From: Canna indica
Taxonomy: Eukaryota; Streptophyta; Magnoliopsida; Zingiberales; Cannaceae
Direction of reading: 5' to 3'
Length of the DNA: 64,000 bases
Assembly (NCBI GenBank): GCA_034359265.1
Contig: CP136897.1
Location: 24,546,001-24,610,000 of the forward strand
Shown here: piece by piece, positions 12,938-23,614 of the stretch
Numbering within the stretch: position 1 is the first letter of the stretch
Layout of the letters: each line of letters starts with the position of its first letter
The notes under the pieces: model-generated
Databases searched by the model: none
What the model was told of the DNA's origin: nothing
The model's input: the letters and a program-made list of their open reading frames with translations, nothing else
Position numbers and translations under genes: made by a program

Positions 12938-13579
12938 TGTTACGGACCTTCGGGTTTGTCAAGTCATGTACGTGTCATGACGGTCTCTAACGTGCATTGT
13001 AAATACTTGTAAATATTGCATCTTTCACTTTCATGTAAAACGTTCGCGCACCACCCATCGGCCTTGCCCGTGACTAGGTAACAACCCTCGTTACCTAGCC
13101 GCGGCATGGCTCGGTGGGGTGTGCGGATCATGTAATTATGCATTGTAAATACGCTCGCGCACCGTCCACCGCTCTCGCGCATGACTAGGTAACGCCCCTT
13201 GTTTCCTAGATGTTACATGGCCGGTGGGAGTGTTGGGCCATAGAATATTTTGTCATGCTCCTCGTGCTTTTGGGAATCCCTTGGGTGGCACTTGGGGGTT
13301 AGGCTCCACAACTATATTGCCTGCGGGCACCCAACACTCTAGTTCATTCGTACAAGCATTCGCACTAGCATTCGCACAAGCATTTATAAGCATTTTCCTT
13401 ACAAACGACCATTTGGCCCAAACGTTTTTGCGTTCAAGCACACCGAGGTTCAAACGCGGGCGATCCGTTAGCCCACGACTTTCGAAGATTGGCAAGGCGA
13501 TCCTTTCCCAAGGCTTTTCCCTTGCGGGAGCAAGGGAGCCGCACGGACATTTTTTGCCCAAGCAAGTTAGTCCGTGACA
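12938..13579 (+). repeat. 5' LTR of chromovirus M
   Basis: A 642-bp LTR, TGTTACGGACCTTCGG to AGTCCGTGACA, directly followed by a primer site. The 4-bp target duplication GTTC occupies 12934-12937, with its partner at 18570-18573. Confidence 0.9.
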
Positions 13580-13581
13580 GT

Positions 13582-13593
13582 TGGTATCAGAGC
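13582..13593 (+). other. Primer-binding site (tRNA-Met), chromovirus M
   Basis: TGGTATCAGAGC, complementary to the 3' end of plant initiator tRNA-Met, two bases after the 5' LTR. Confidence 0.9.
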
Positions 13594-13722
13594 GAGGCAA
13601 GCTCGTAAAGCTTTGGCGCAAGCAACCGACGCAAGTCATCAACAAGCTCGTGCCTTCGTCGTTGGAGACAAACGACGTTGGGGCACTCGACAATCTCACG
13701 GGAGAGATTTTCTTGAACAAGC

Positions 13723-16700
13723 ATGGCTCGCAAAGGAGTCGGCGAAATGAGTTGTGTCGCCCAAGCGGTGACGACCATTCCAGAAGTACCGTTGGGGGAG
13801 GACCCAACACAAACTCAAGCTCAACAAGCTAGGATGGGAACTCGCACCGTCCAATGGCTTGGAGACTTAGAAATGATGGTGGCTGCTCACGACGTAGCCA
13901 TAAACGTCCTTGAGAACGGCATGGGGCCACAGGTCGGCAAGCTAGCCGACACACAAGAAGTTCTGGAGACAAGACTAGATGGACTCCAGGACGACACTCA
14001 AGAAGCGATCAAGCAACTTCAAGGGGAGATTGAAGAATTAAGGGCTACAATCTCATTCCTAGTCCGATAGATCCACTCAGGTAGTGGCAACTCTCAGCAA
14101 CGTGAAATGCCACAACACCACGTTAAAGCACCTGAACCAAAGCCTTACAACGGGGCTCGAGATGCCAAAGCGGCGGAGAACTTCCTCTTCGACTTGGAGC
14201 AGTACTTCAAGGTCACCAGGACAACTGATGATGATATGAAAGTGTCCATTGCAACCATGTATCTGTCTAATTAGGATGCAAAACTCTGATGGCGGACCAA
14301 ATATGACGAAATTCAGAAGGGTCATGCAAAGATCGACACTTGGGATGATCTCAAGCGAGAACTCAAAGCTCAATTCTTCCCCGAGAATGTGGAATTCATC
14401 GCTCGACGGAAGTTACGACAACTCCATCATCACAATTCAATTCGGGAGTACGTGAAAGAATTCTCAACCATTATGTTGGATATTCTGGACATGGCCGAGA
14501 CCGATCAACTATTCACCTTCCTTAAAGGGCTAAGGCCGTGGGCGCGACAAGAACTCGCAAGGAGGAATGTCAAGTCCTTGTCGGAAGCGAAGATCATCGC
14601 AGAACGACTCTCTGACTATGGTTCTGAAGAAAATCCGACAAAGGCGGCACCCTACAAGCCAAGATTCCAGAAGCTCGACTTCTACAAGGGCAAAGGCACT
14701 GCAGGCGATACGAGATGGAGAGATCAACCACCAAGGGAACACCATCAAAAGGGACCTCCTCAAAGGGACTACCCTCCGAGGGGGAACCAACAGAGACCTA
14801 GGACGATTTGATTCTTGTGCAGAGGACCCCACGTGGTTCGAGAATGCCCTCAACGACAAGCATTGAACACTATCATAGTGGAGTCCGTGGCGGAGAACAT
14901 AGCTAACATCACCGCCAAGAAAGAGAATGGCAAGTCTCCTGCAATCGCTGACGCGGAGGACTATTCCAGCGAAGGTGAAGATACTGGGGGGCCTAACATG
15001 GGAGCAATGCGTCTCCTCAATGCTCTCAAGACTCAAGTGGGGGAGCAAGGCCCAAAGAAGTGAGCCACCAAAGCGGCACACGAGCTGATGTTCATTGACA
15101 TCGAGCTCAATGGCAAGAATACCCGAGCGATGGTTGACTCGGGAGCAACTCATAACTTCATCGCCAAAGGAGAGGCAAAGCGACTAGGGCTCAAGCTAGA
15201 AAAGAGTTTGAGTCATGTCAAAGCGGTGAACTCCGAGGCACGAGAAATCAACGGCGTCGCACGGGACATCCCACTGAAGATTAGAGGATGGAAGGGTCTA
15301 ACCAACCTGATGGCAATGCCTCTCGACGACTACCAAATCATTTTGGGGATGGAGTTCCTCAAGTCAGCGAAGGTGGTACCCATGCCCTTCCTCGACACTT
15401 TATGCTTGATGGGGGAGAGCAATCCCAACATTGTTCCAACGGTGCGTTCGACACCGGGGAGCGAAAACCAACTCCTCTTCGTCATACAAGTGAAGAAAGG
15501 AGTTCGACAAGGAGAACTCACAATGGTGGCTGCAATGAAGCTGGAAGGATCACTCCATGGGGCGGAACGAGAACCTGCAGCAATCTCTAGAGTACTCAAC
15601 GAGTTCGAAGATGTGATGCCACCAGAACTACCAAAGGCCTTACCGCCAAAGAGGGGGGTGGATCATCGAATTGAGCTGGAACCGACGACTAAGCCCCCAT
15701 ACCGACCACCTTACCGAATGACGCCACCAGAATTGGCGGAATTGCGGAGACAACTAAAGGAGTTACTCGACAGAGGATTGATTCGCAGCTCCAAAGCTCC
15801 ATTCGGAGCCCCTGTGCTATTCCAAAAGAAGAAGGACGGGAGCCTCTGCCTCTGCATGGACTACCGAGCATTGAACAAGGTGACTGTGAAGAATAGATAC
15901 CCCATCCTGCTCATTATGGACTTGTTCGACCAACTCGGCCAAGCAAGATACTTTTCCAAGCTAGACCTGAGATCGGGATACTGGCAAGTACGAATTGCCG
16001 AAGGGGATGAAGGAAAGACCACTTGCGTAACACGCTATGGAGCCTATGAATTCTTGGTGATGCCGTTCGGCCTCACGAATGCTCCAGCCACATTTAGCAC
16101 CATGATGAATCAGTTATTCCATGAACACTTAGACAAATTCGTTATGGTGTACTTAGACGATATTGTGGTCTACAATCGGACCTTGGAGGAGCACATTCAA
16201 CATTTAAAGATCATCTTCAAAATCCTCCGGGAGAACACCTTGTTCGTGAAACGGGAGAAGTGCTACTTCGCCCAAGAAGAGATCAACTTTTTGGGACACC
16301 GTGTTGGGGGCGAAAAAATTCGAATGGATAATGTGAAAGTTCGCGCAGTAGTGGAATGGCAGCCACCCACGAAGGTCACGGAGCTCAGGTCATTCCTTGG
16401 CTTCGTGAATTACTACCGAAGGTTCATTGCCGGTTACTCAAGGCGGGCAGCTCCACTGACAGACTTGCTCAAGAAAGAGAAGGCATGGCACTGGTCCCAA
16501 CCTTGCATGGAAGCATTCGAAGACCTGAAGCGGGCAGTGATCGAGGAACCAGTTCTCAAACTCCCCGACTATGGAAAACCCTTTGAAGTACACACCGACG
16601 CCTCAGACTATGCCATTGGAAGTGTCCTCATGCAGGAAGGACATCCCGTCGCCTTCGAGAGTCGTAAGCTAAACGACACGGAGCGACGATATCCTGTCCA

Positions 16701-18460
16701 CGAAAAAGAAATGACGGCAATAGTGCACTGTCTTCGTGTTTGGAGGCACTATTTGCTCACATCACGCTTTGTTGTGAAGATGGACAACATAGCGCTAAGT
16801 TACTTTCAGACTTAGAAGAAGCTCTCGCTAAAGCAAGCTCGATGGCAAGATTTCTTAGCTGAATTCGATATGACGTTGGAGTACAAGCCGGGACGCTCCA
16901 ACGTGGTGGCAGATGCCCTGAGCCGCAAGATAGAATGAGTTGCAGCCGTTCGAGGAGAAGCTGGGAGCAGTGTGAGCCAAGTGCAATCCAACTTCCGTGG
17001 GAAGATAAGCAAGGGCTTGCTCAAAGACACACAGGCGGAGGCGCTGTTCAAGCTGATCAAGGATGGGAAGACAAGGAAGTTTTGGGCCCGAGATGGACTC
17101 ATCTTCACCAAAGGAAACCGACTGTACATACCTAGGGCAGATGGCCTGCGTAGAGAATTGCTAAAGGAGTGCCACGATACTCTTTGGGCAGGGCACCCTG
17201 GCATACACCGAACTGTAGCCCTACTAGAGAGGGCGTTCTATTGGCCGAAGATGGTGGACGACGTTGAGGAGTATGTGAAGACTTGCTAGATCTGCCAGCA
17301 AGACAAGATTTGAGCGGCAGAAGCTTGCTGGTCTTCTTGAACCCCTGCCTGTTCCGGAGCGACCATGGGAAAGCATCTCCCTCGACTTCATAGCAAGCCT
17401 ACCAAAAGTGGAGGAGTCTGGTTCCATCCTGGTGGTCGTGGATCGCTTCTCAAAATACGCCACATTCATGACAACTCCCTCGCACTGCACCGCAAGCGAA
17501 GCCGCAAAACTCGTGATGCAAAATGTCGTGAAACTTTGGGGCGTGCCAAGGAATGTCATCAGTGATCGAGACCCTCGATTCCTTGGCAGATTCTGGACAT
17601 AGGTATTCAAATTAATGGGGTCTCAACTATACTTCTCCATGAGCTTACACCCGCAAACAGATGGGCAGACGGAGCGCATGAACGCACTCCTTGAACAATA
17701 CCTCTGACGCTTTGTAGTGGCGAACCAAAGGGACTGGACGAAGTTGCTAGATGTAGCCCAGTTCTCCTACAATCTGCAAAGGAGCTCCGCAACCAACAAG
17801 AGTCCCTTCGAGATTTTGTTGGGATGACAACCAGACACACCCCACTAATTGGTTCTTGGCTACACTGGAAGCAGTCCGGCTGCTTATCAAATGGCCAAGG
17901 AGTGGCAAGAAAATCAAGAGATCACTCGAGCCTACCTCGAATCGGCAGCACGCAAAATGAAGAAGTGGGCCGACGAAGGAAGGAGACATCGAGAATTCAA
18001 GGTCGGAGACCAAGTATTGATAAGACTCCACCCGACATCCCTCGTAATCTTTCGGTGCAAGATAATCAAGGGCCTCGTGCGCAAATATGATGGACCCTAT
18101 CCTGTCATCAAACGGGTAGGGCCGGTGGCCTATCGACTCCAACTGCCAGCATGGTGCAAGATACACCTTGTCTTCCATGTGAGCAACCTGAAGCCCTACC
18201 ATGCTGATCTACATGACGACGTACGCAACATTCCAACACGTCCACCCGCCACTACCAAAGTGGTGCAACATGAAGCAGAGGAGATCTTGGCGGACCGCAA
18301 AGTGAAACTCCCTAACGGCAACAAAGAGCGGGAGTACCTTGTCAAGTGGAAGGGACTCCCTACCTCCAAAGCTAGCTGGGAGAAGGAGAGCACCTTACGA
18401 CATGAAGAAGGCGTCATCACCACGTTCAAGAAGGGGTCGACGAGGGCGTCGACTTCATAA
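13723..18460 (+). pseudogene. Gag-pol polyprotein of chromovirus M, broken
   Basis: One frame runs from the ATG at 13723. Gag (to about 14870) has a coiled segment near residues 65-115 and a CX2CX3HX4C knuckle whose first Cys codon is now TGA (14809). The protease motif DSGATHNFI is at about 15135. Reverse transcriptase spans about 15690-16440, with YLDDIVVY at about 16150. RNase H begins at VHTDASDYAIGSVL (about 16590). The integrase HHCC zinc region is at 17160-17300 and its DDE core at 17380-17700 (SDRDPRF; HPQTDGQTERMN). A chromodomain (EYLVKWKGLPTSKASWE) sits at about 18275-18400. In-frame stops occur at 14068, 14272, 14287, 14809, 15061, 16813, 16936 and 17287. A frameshift follows near 17310-17400, with further stops at 17600, 17705 and 17825. 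The chromodomain puts it among chromoviruses, which target heterochromatin. Confidence 0.92.
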
Positions 18461-18471
18461 GTGGGGGAGAA

Positions 18472-18569
18472 TGTTAGGGACCTTCGGATTTGTCAAGTCC
18501 TGTACGTGTCATGACGGTCCCTAACGAAGTCGACGGACATTTTTCATCCAAGCAAGTTAGTCCATGACA
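18472..18569 (+). repeat. 3' LTR of chromovirus M, internally deleted
   Basis: Only 98 bp. The first about 55 bp match the start of the 5' LTR (to GGTCCCTAACG) and the last about 40 bp match its end (GGACAT to CCATGACA). Some 540 bp are missing between them. The target duplication GTTC follows. Confidence 0.88.
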
Positions 18570-18574
18570 GTTCG

Positions 18575-18815
18575 GTCGCATGTCGGTCGACCGATAGATC
18601 AACCGCCAGCGACCGCTGGCCTTTCTGTGATTTGTACGCACTGTTCGGTCGACCGATAAGTCGACCGAATGAGTCGCGAGTTCAGCGATCCACAATCTGG
18701 TCGACTGATCGGTCGACCGATGCACCTTTTGCCAATTTTTGGCCTCGGTCGATCGACCGAAGTGGCCTTCTGCCGCTTTTTAACACCATTCGATCGATCG
18801 ATCGGTCGACCGAAA
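18575..18815 (-). promoter_or_regulatory. GGTCGACC palindrome array in solo LTR F
   Basis: Clustered GGTCGACCGA, TCGACCGATCGG and CGATCGATCGGTCGACC motifs, equivalent to the U3 arrays of the other Sirevirus-like LTRs. Chromovirus M inserted at the edge of this array, separating it from its TATA box. Confidence 0.6.
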
Positions 18816-20423
18816 CTAGGCAGACTGCACTGCACTGCTTGGTTTTTGTGAGTCTACTTATATAACATTTACTAACTTTAAAACATAAATGTTATATAAG
18901 GATTACCCCCCATTTGGATTCAATAAAAATATCTAAAAAATTAAAATCCATAAGAATCAAAATCTAGTTTTTGGGGCATAGTACAAATTTTCGAAAACGA
19001 AAATTTTCTAATCTCCCGGGTCAAATATGGGTATGCCAAAGGCTTCCAAAAATTCCTTTAAAATACCTCATTATCTAGTTTTGACCCAAAGAATAGTTAC
19101 CGTCATTTTTTATGTCAAGAAAATATCTAGGTCTTATTGCCCTCCAAGGAGCTCCCTAGGCTTAGTGAATTCAGGGCGGTTTTCGAGTTTTCATATTTTG
19201 GGATTCGGGGTTGGTTTTTGGGTTCTTATGCATCATCATAAAGATTTACATCATAACCTAGACACTCTAAACCTAAACTTTAACTTCCCGGCGAATTCGA
19301 GCGCAACGACCATCGTCCTTCCGATTTCTCGATTTCTTCGATATTCCCGATCGAGGACGTCATGCACTAACCGAAATGGAACCTGAAAGATATCTCAATG
19401 AAACATTAGTTCTATGTTTGTTATCATCAAAACCGAGATTAAGACCAAGGTAGAAAACCTTAGGCCAAAAATTATCAAGATCTTAATCATACCACATGAT
19501 TTCTACCCAAAATCATAGATTTAATACTAAGCATGTAATCCACAAATGAAGAAACCAAATTGGAAGAATAAATCATGATTTGCGCATCAAGAAAAGATGG
19601 CAAGAACTCGAAGAAAATCCAAGAACAAGGCATAAATATCGAGCCGTCAAAAACGGCTTCAAGAAACCGATTAAAATTCCGAAGAGAGAGGGTAAATCAC
19701 TCACCTTAATTGGAAGAAGAACTAAGGAAGAAATCTCGGATGACAGCCCTCAAATCCGGCTTCAAAAGGCCGATGGCTCAATCCAAGAAAAGGCTCCAAG
19801 GGGCGGCGGCTCACTCCAAGCCATCGTCTTGGAGAGAGGGAGAGAGGGGAAGAAGAGGGCGGCTCGGCTCCCCTTGGCTTGGCTCTAAAGGGAAAGAAGA
19901 GAGGAAGAGGGGAGGAAGCATGCGACTCGGCTCGGCTCTGGGTGGCGGCGGCTCCAAGGAGGAAAGGAAAAGGGGGTTGGCGGCTTGGCGGCTAGCTCCC
20001 TTTCTCAACTCTTTGGGTGGCTCCAAAATAGGAGCCACAAGCCATGATGGGGGGTTTTATACACCCTCCTCAATCCTAACCCCTTAAACCCTTAATTCAC
20101 AACCCGCATCCATCTTAAGCAAAAACCAAAACCCGCTAACCCGATGGACTTAAGTAATTTAATTAATCTTATTCTAATAAATCACAAGCAATTAATTAAA
20201 TACTCATTTGAACATAATTAGCAATTATGCACACACAACACCAAATTAAATACTCTCAACTACCCAAGCCTAAAAATTCATAAATTCACATCCTACTTAC
20301 CCGAGCTCGCAAGCTCGCTCCGGACCATGACTCGACTCAGCTCGACCATGAACTAGTCCGCTAGGCTGGCAAACACACACAATAGAAAATAATAATAATA
20401 AATTAAATATCTAGGATATTACA

Positions 20424-20794
20424 GAACCACTCATTCTTTTCTCTTCCCTTCTCCTATCTTCTCTTCTTTTCTGGCACAATTTCTATCCAAACAAGACCTT
20501 AATTGAATAAATTGTATTTGGAAAAATTCTCTAGAATATGTACACAAAGAACCACCAATCAATCAACTTTAACATTGAACAATTTGATTCAAGAAACACA
20601 GTGAAAATGATAAATAATCTCAAGACAATCCTGTTCATTTGAAACGGTAAATGTTATACCTCATTGTTGAAGCCCCTACGAGTCTCTTTTATCAAATAAA
20701 AACCAAACTCTAGAAAGGAATCTTCTGCATCCGACCGCCACATCCCTCCTCCATCCACTAATGTGAACGTAATTATCCTCACCGTCCTCTCGAT
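20424..20794 (-). pseudogene. Unidentified coding-like segment, downstream part
   Basis: On the minus strand, an open stretch of about 38 codons (about 20672-20794) reads toward a TAG stop and starts with Arg-Glu-Asp-Gly. It is collinear with another open stretch at 21342-21450 that ends in the same residues, as if one exon was split. I do not recognise the protein. The rest (20424-20670) shows nothing. Confidence 0.3.
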
Positions 20795-21155
20795 TAGGCT
20801 CGGCAAATCATGTCGGGCCATATTTACCGGGTTGGGCCGGGCCGGCCCAATTTTTTTTTTTTGGAGTGGCCCAGCACGAAAAAATAGCGTGTCAAGCCGG
20901 CACGGTCCATTAGCCCAAAAATGATTAGGATTTTAGAATTGAGTTATTAGAATTGCAATTTTGAGTAGATAACTTAATGAGTATTATTAACAGATCGAAA
21001 AAATACTAAAACTCATATTTGTTATTGGGCTATCGGGGCCGGCCCGGCCCGATAAGTGTTCGGGCCATATCGGACTGGCCCGAAATTGGCTCGAACCCAA
21101 TAAGAACCGGCCCGAAGTCGATTTTATCGGGCCAGGCCAATAATTGCCAGGTCTA
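20795..21155. mobile_element. hAT-type MITE
   Basis: A 361-bp element with imperfect terminal inverted repeats TAGGCTCGGCAA and TTGCCAGGTCTA (reverse complement TAGACCTGGCAA). It has a perfect 8-bp target duplication CTCTCGAT (20787-20794 and 21156-21163). Its interior is rich in GGGCCGGCCCG-like motifs near both ends. No coding capacity. Confidence 0.88.
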
Positions 21156-21163
21156 CTCTCGAT

Positions 21164-21335
21164 CTGAGTTGTACACCTATATTCTTGTTTTCTTGTTTGT
21201 ATAAATACATGTACTTATTCTGAGTTGTACTCAATGAGTTTTGAGACTTTGTATTCGTTTTGAATTCAATTAGCATTTGAGATCCTTTGTGAGATACAAC
21301 CAGCATTTGTGAGATTCTTGAAGTTCTGATTCAAC
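21164..21335 (+). repeat. LTR-like remnant (R-U5 type)
   Basis: Contains a TATA-like GTATAAATACATG at about 21198 and ends TGATTCAACA. Long flanking copies of the host phrase ATCCT-ACCGTCCTCTCGAT lie before the MITE (20775-20794) and after this segment (21337-21356). It looks like the 3' part of a Copia LTR, but no 5' end is present. Confidence 0.35.
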
Positions 21336-21341
21336 AATCCT

Positions 21342-21480
21342 TACCGTCCTCTCGATAGGGGCGGAGATTCGGCAGATAAGGTAGTAAATCACCAATATCA
21401 ACATTCTGATCACCACGTGAATCAAGACTAGCGTCGCCGCCGCAACTCGAAAATAATGGAAAAGGTAAGAGAAAAAGCTG
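21342..21480 (-). pseudogene. Unidentified coding-like segment, upstream part
   Basis: The minus strand holds an open stretch of about 35 codons, acidic and proline-rich (phrase DLLPYLPNLRPYRED), ending in the duplicated phrase that restarts at 20794. Not recognised. It may be an exon of an unknown host gene or another captured fragment. Confidence 0.3.
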
Positions 21481-21957
21481 ATATGGGTCTAGTCATAGCA
21501 TAAACAAACAAAATTAATGGGGATTGACAATCTATTGGCAATTATTTTCAAAAAGAACGAACAGAAATCTGAGTATAATAGAAAATATCTTTTATAACCA
21601 ACAAAAAAGAAAGGGTTAATTAATTAATGAATATATCATGACTTTTACTAAAATTCTAAAATCTATCACGATTTTTCATTTGTTTCAAATATAGGCTTCA
21701 ACTCTCGATTCATTTCAATTGTATCACACCGTCAGACTCAAGTTAAGTTTTTCGTTAAACTGCTGACCTGGCATCGATGATGTGTCGACCTAAGTCCAGT
21801 CAGCCATTAATTTAATATATAAAAAATTGGTAAGATGACATGTATTAGTAAGTACAGTAATTTAATAGGTAACCAAAATATTGTACTTACTAATACACAT
21901 CAACTTACCTATTTTTTATATTAAATTAATTGCTGACTGGACTTAGATTGACACGTC

Positions 21958-23546
21958 TATTGGCTTTAGGTTTTTAACCTTGGTCTTAATCTCGGTTTTG
22001 ATGATAACAAACATGGAACTAATATTTTGTTGAGAAATCTTTCAGGTTCCATATCGATTAGCGTTTGATGCCCTCGATTGGATAAATCGAACGAAATCGG
22101 TAAATCGGAAGGACATTGATCGTCGTGCTCGGGTTCGCCGTGGAAATTCTAGAAGAGCAACGAGTGCACCAAAGTCGCATTGGATGAGTCCAAAGATCAA
22201 ATGAAAAGCTCTCCAAGATGATGCTCGTTGAAAGCCGGAACCCGAAAACGAAGCGCAGAAGAAAAAGGCTGAAGAAAACAAACTCAGCCCATGTTCGGTC
22301 GACCGATCGGTTGATCGAAGGATAGGTAAAAAGTGCAGTAGCTACTTCGGTCGATCGTACGGTCAATCGACTGAGGCCAGAAAATAGTAGTAGCGTCGTC
22401 GATCGATCGATCAGTCGATCGGACTGCGGATAGCTATAGACGCAGCTTGCATCGATCGACTGACGGGTTGACCGAATTAAGGGAATGAAGCCCAGAATGG
22501 GCAGTAGCCCTGGCAGTCGACTGATCAGTCGACCGACCTGCGGATACCCAAAGATGCAACTCATGTCGATCGACTGAAGTGAAGATCGATTGCTTTGCGT
22601 CTCGCGGTTGACCCGTCGGTCGACCGCACACAGAGAGAAAGGCAGTGGTCGTTCAAGCTATCGATCGGTTGATCGATAGGCCATTCGACCGGATGTCTGC
22701 ATCGGCTAGATTTTAGCCCGTTGAGCTATCATTTCTTCATGAGGGTATAAATATACCTCATCTACTCTCTTTAACCCTCTTCTCTAACATTCCTATAGAT
22801 TTTATTGATCCATCAAGGAGAGATTTGATCCTTCCAAAAAGGATAAATTGGTTGCACTCGTTCTTCCGCCGACAGCTTCTTCAAGCGCACAATCTGCCTC
22901 AACTCGGAAATTGATTCGATCTCTACGACTTGGCGAGTTGGAGGTTTCAAGGCTTGGAAAAGAGCACAATTTCTTGGTTCTATTTTATGCTCTTTTCAAT
23001 TGTAATTTTAACTGTTATTTGAATCTGTTTTTGGATTTGTGTTTGAGTAAGACCTAGGTTGTTAGGTCTTGTATGAAAGTGGTTACCTTGTTGTGAAGGT
23101 GTAAAGCCACTTGTGTAAACTTAGTTTTTACTAGGATTAGTTGAGTTGTCCCTTAAGTTGAGGTGAGAAAGTGCTCTCGGTAGGAAGGCGGGATACTTCC
23201 GGGTGTGGAAGTGCCTTCGGTTGGAGAGCGGAGACTTTTCGATGAAAAGTCCACTGTGTAAGGGAAACTAATTAATCTAGTAAAGCTTAGTTTGAAAATC
23301 CTAAGCGGGGTGCTTAGGTAGTGGAGTAGACATTGGGGCCGAACCACTATAAATTTATGTGTTAGCATTGTTATCTATTGGTGTTATGTTTAATTATTTT
23401 ATATTGCTTCCGCATCCAATCGTAAAATTGCAATTTGCCTAACTAATCAAGAAACGATTAAAATTGGAATTTAGTCTAATTAATTTAGTTAACACACTAT
23501 TCACCCCCCTCCCCCCCCCCCCTCTAGTGTTGTCAATTCGCTCACA
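21958..23546 (+). repeat. 5' LTR of element B-C
   Basis: A 1589-bp LTR whose first bases have mutated (TATTGGC instead of TGTTGGC); it ends CGCTCACA. The palindrome array is at 22290-22680 and the TATA (GGGTATAAATATACC) at about 22743. In the roughly 220 bp from 22045, about 20 positions differ from the 3' LTR, which suggests an insertion several million years old. Confidence 0.88.
22290..22680 (+). promoter_or_regulatory. Palindrome array in U3 of LTR B
   Basis: A dense run of GGTCGACCGATCGG, CGATCGATCGATCAGTCGATCG and similar CpG-rich palindromes, spaced by GGCAGTAGCC-like segments. It ends about 60 bp before the TATA box. Confidence 0.6.
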
Positions 23547-23548
23547 TT

Positions 23549-23560
23549 TGGTATGAGAGC
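23549..23560 (+). other. Primer-binding site of element B-C
   Basis: TGGTATGAGAGC, one mismatch from the canonical TGGTATCAGAGC, two bases after the 5' LTR. Confidence 0.8.
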
Positions 23561-23614
23561 GGGTTGTGGATTGAGATTTCTCCATCTCGTCTACATCTTG
23601 CCTCGATCCGAAAA

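Larger units (their letters stand above)
12938..18569 (+). mobile_element. Chromovirus M (Ty3/Gypsy with chromodomain), inactive
   Basis: Complete order: LTR, primer site, gag, protease, reverse transcriptase, RNase H, integrase, chromodomain, polypurine tract (GTGGGGGAGAA at 18461-18471), LTR. It is 5632 bp with GTTC target duplication, nested in solo LTR F. The 3' LTR is internally deleted to 98 bp. The gag-pol frame is broken many times, so it could move only if helped in trans. Confidence 0.9.
12134..19470 (-). mobile_element. Sirevirus-type solo LTR F, split by chromovirus M
   Basis: Reverse copy of the Sirevirus-like LTR. It begins TGTTGGGTGAAATGG at 12134, the same end as LTR E, and ends TAGGCCAAAA at 19470. 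A perfect 5-bp target duplication ATTAT (12129-12133 and 19471-19475) flanks it. Its own length after removing M is about 1.7 kb. The palindrome array lies at 18575-18815 and a minus-strand TATA at about 12880. It carries about 330 bp (18850-19260) absent from the other LTR copies. Confidence 0.8.
10582..20423 (-). mobile_element. Solo LTR H, Tekay/Del-like Gypsy, with nested insertions
   Basis: Bounded by TGTCATGCCCC at 10582 and GATATTACA at 20423, with a perfect 5-bp target duplication GAACC (10577-10581 and 20424-20428). Removing the nested block 12134-19475 leaves about 2.5 kb, the length of copy G. A minus-strand TATA-like TATAAAA lies at about 20056. It contains two tandem arrays (11174-11387 and 11436-11625). 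No internal domain is attached. Confidence 0.8.
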
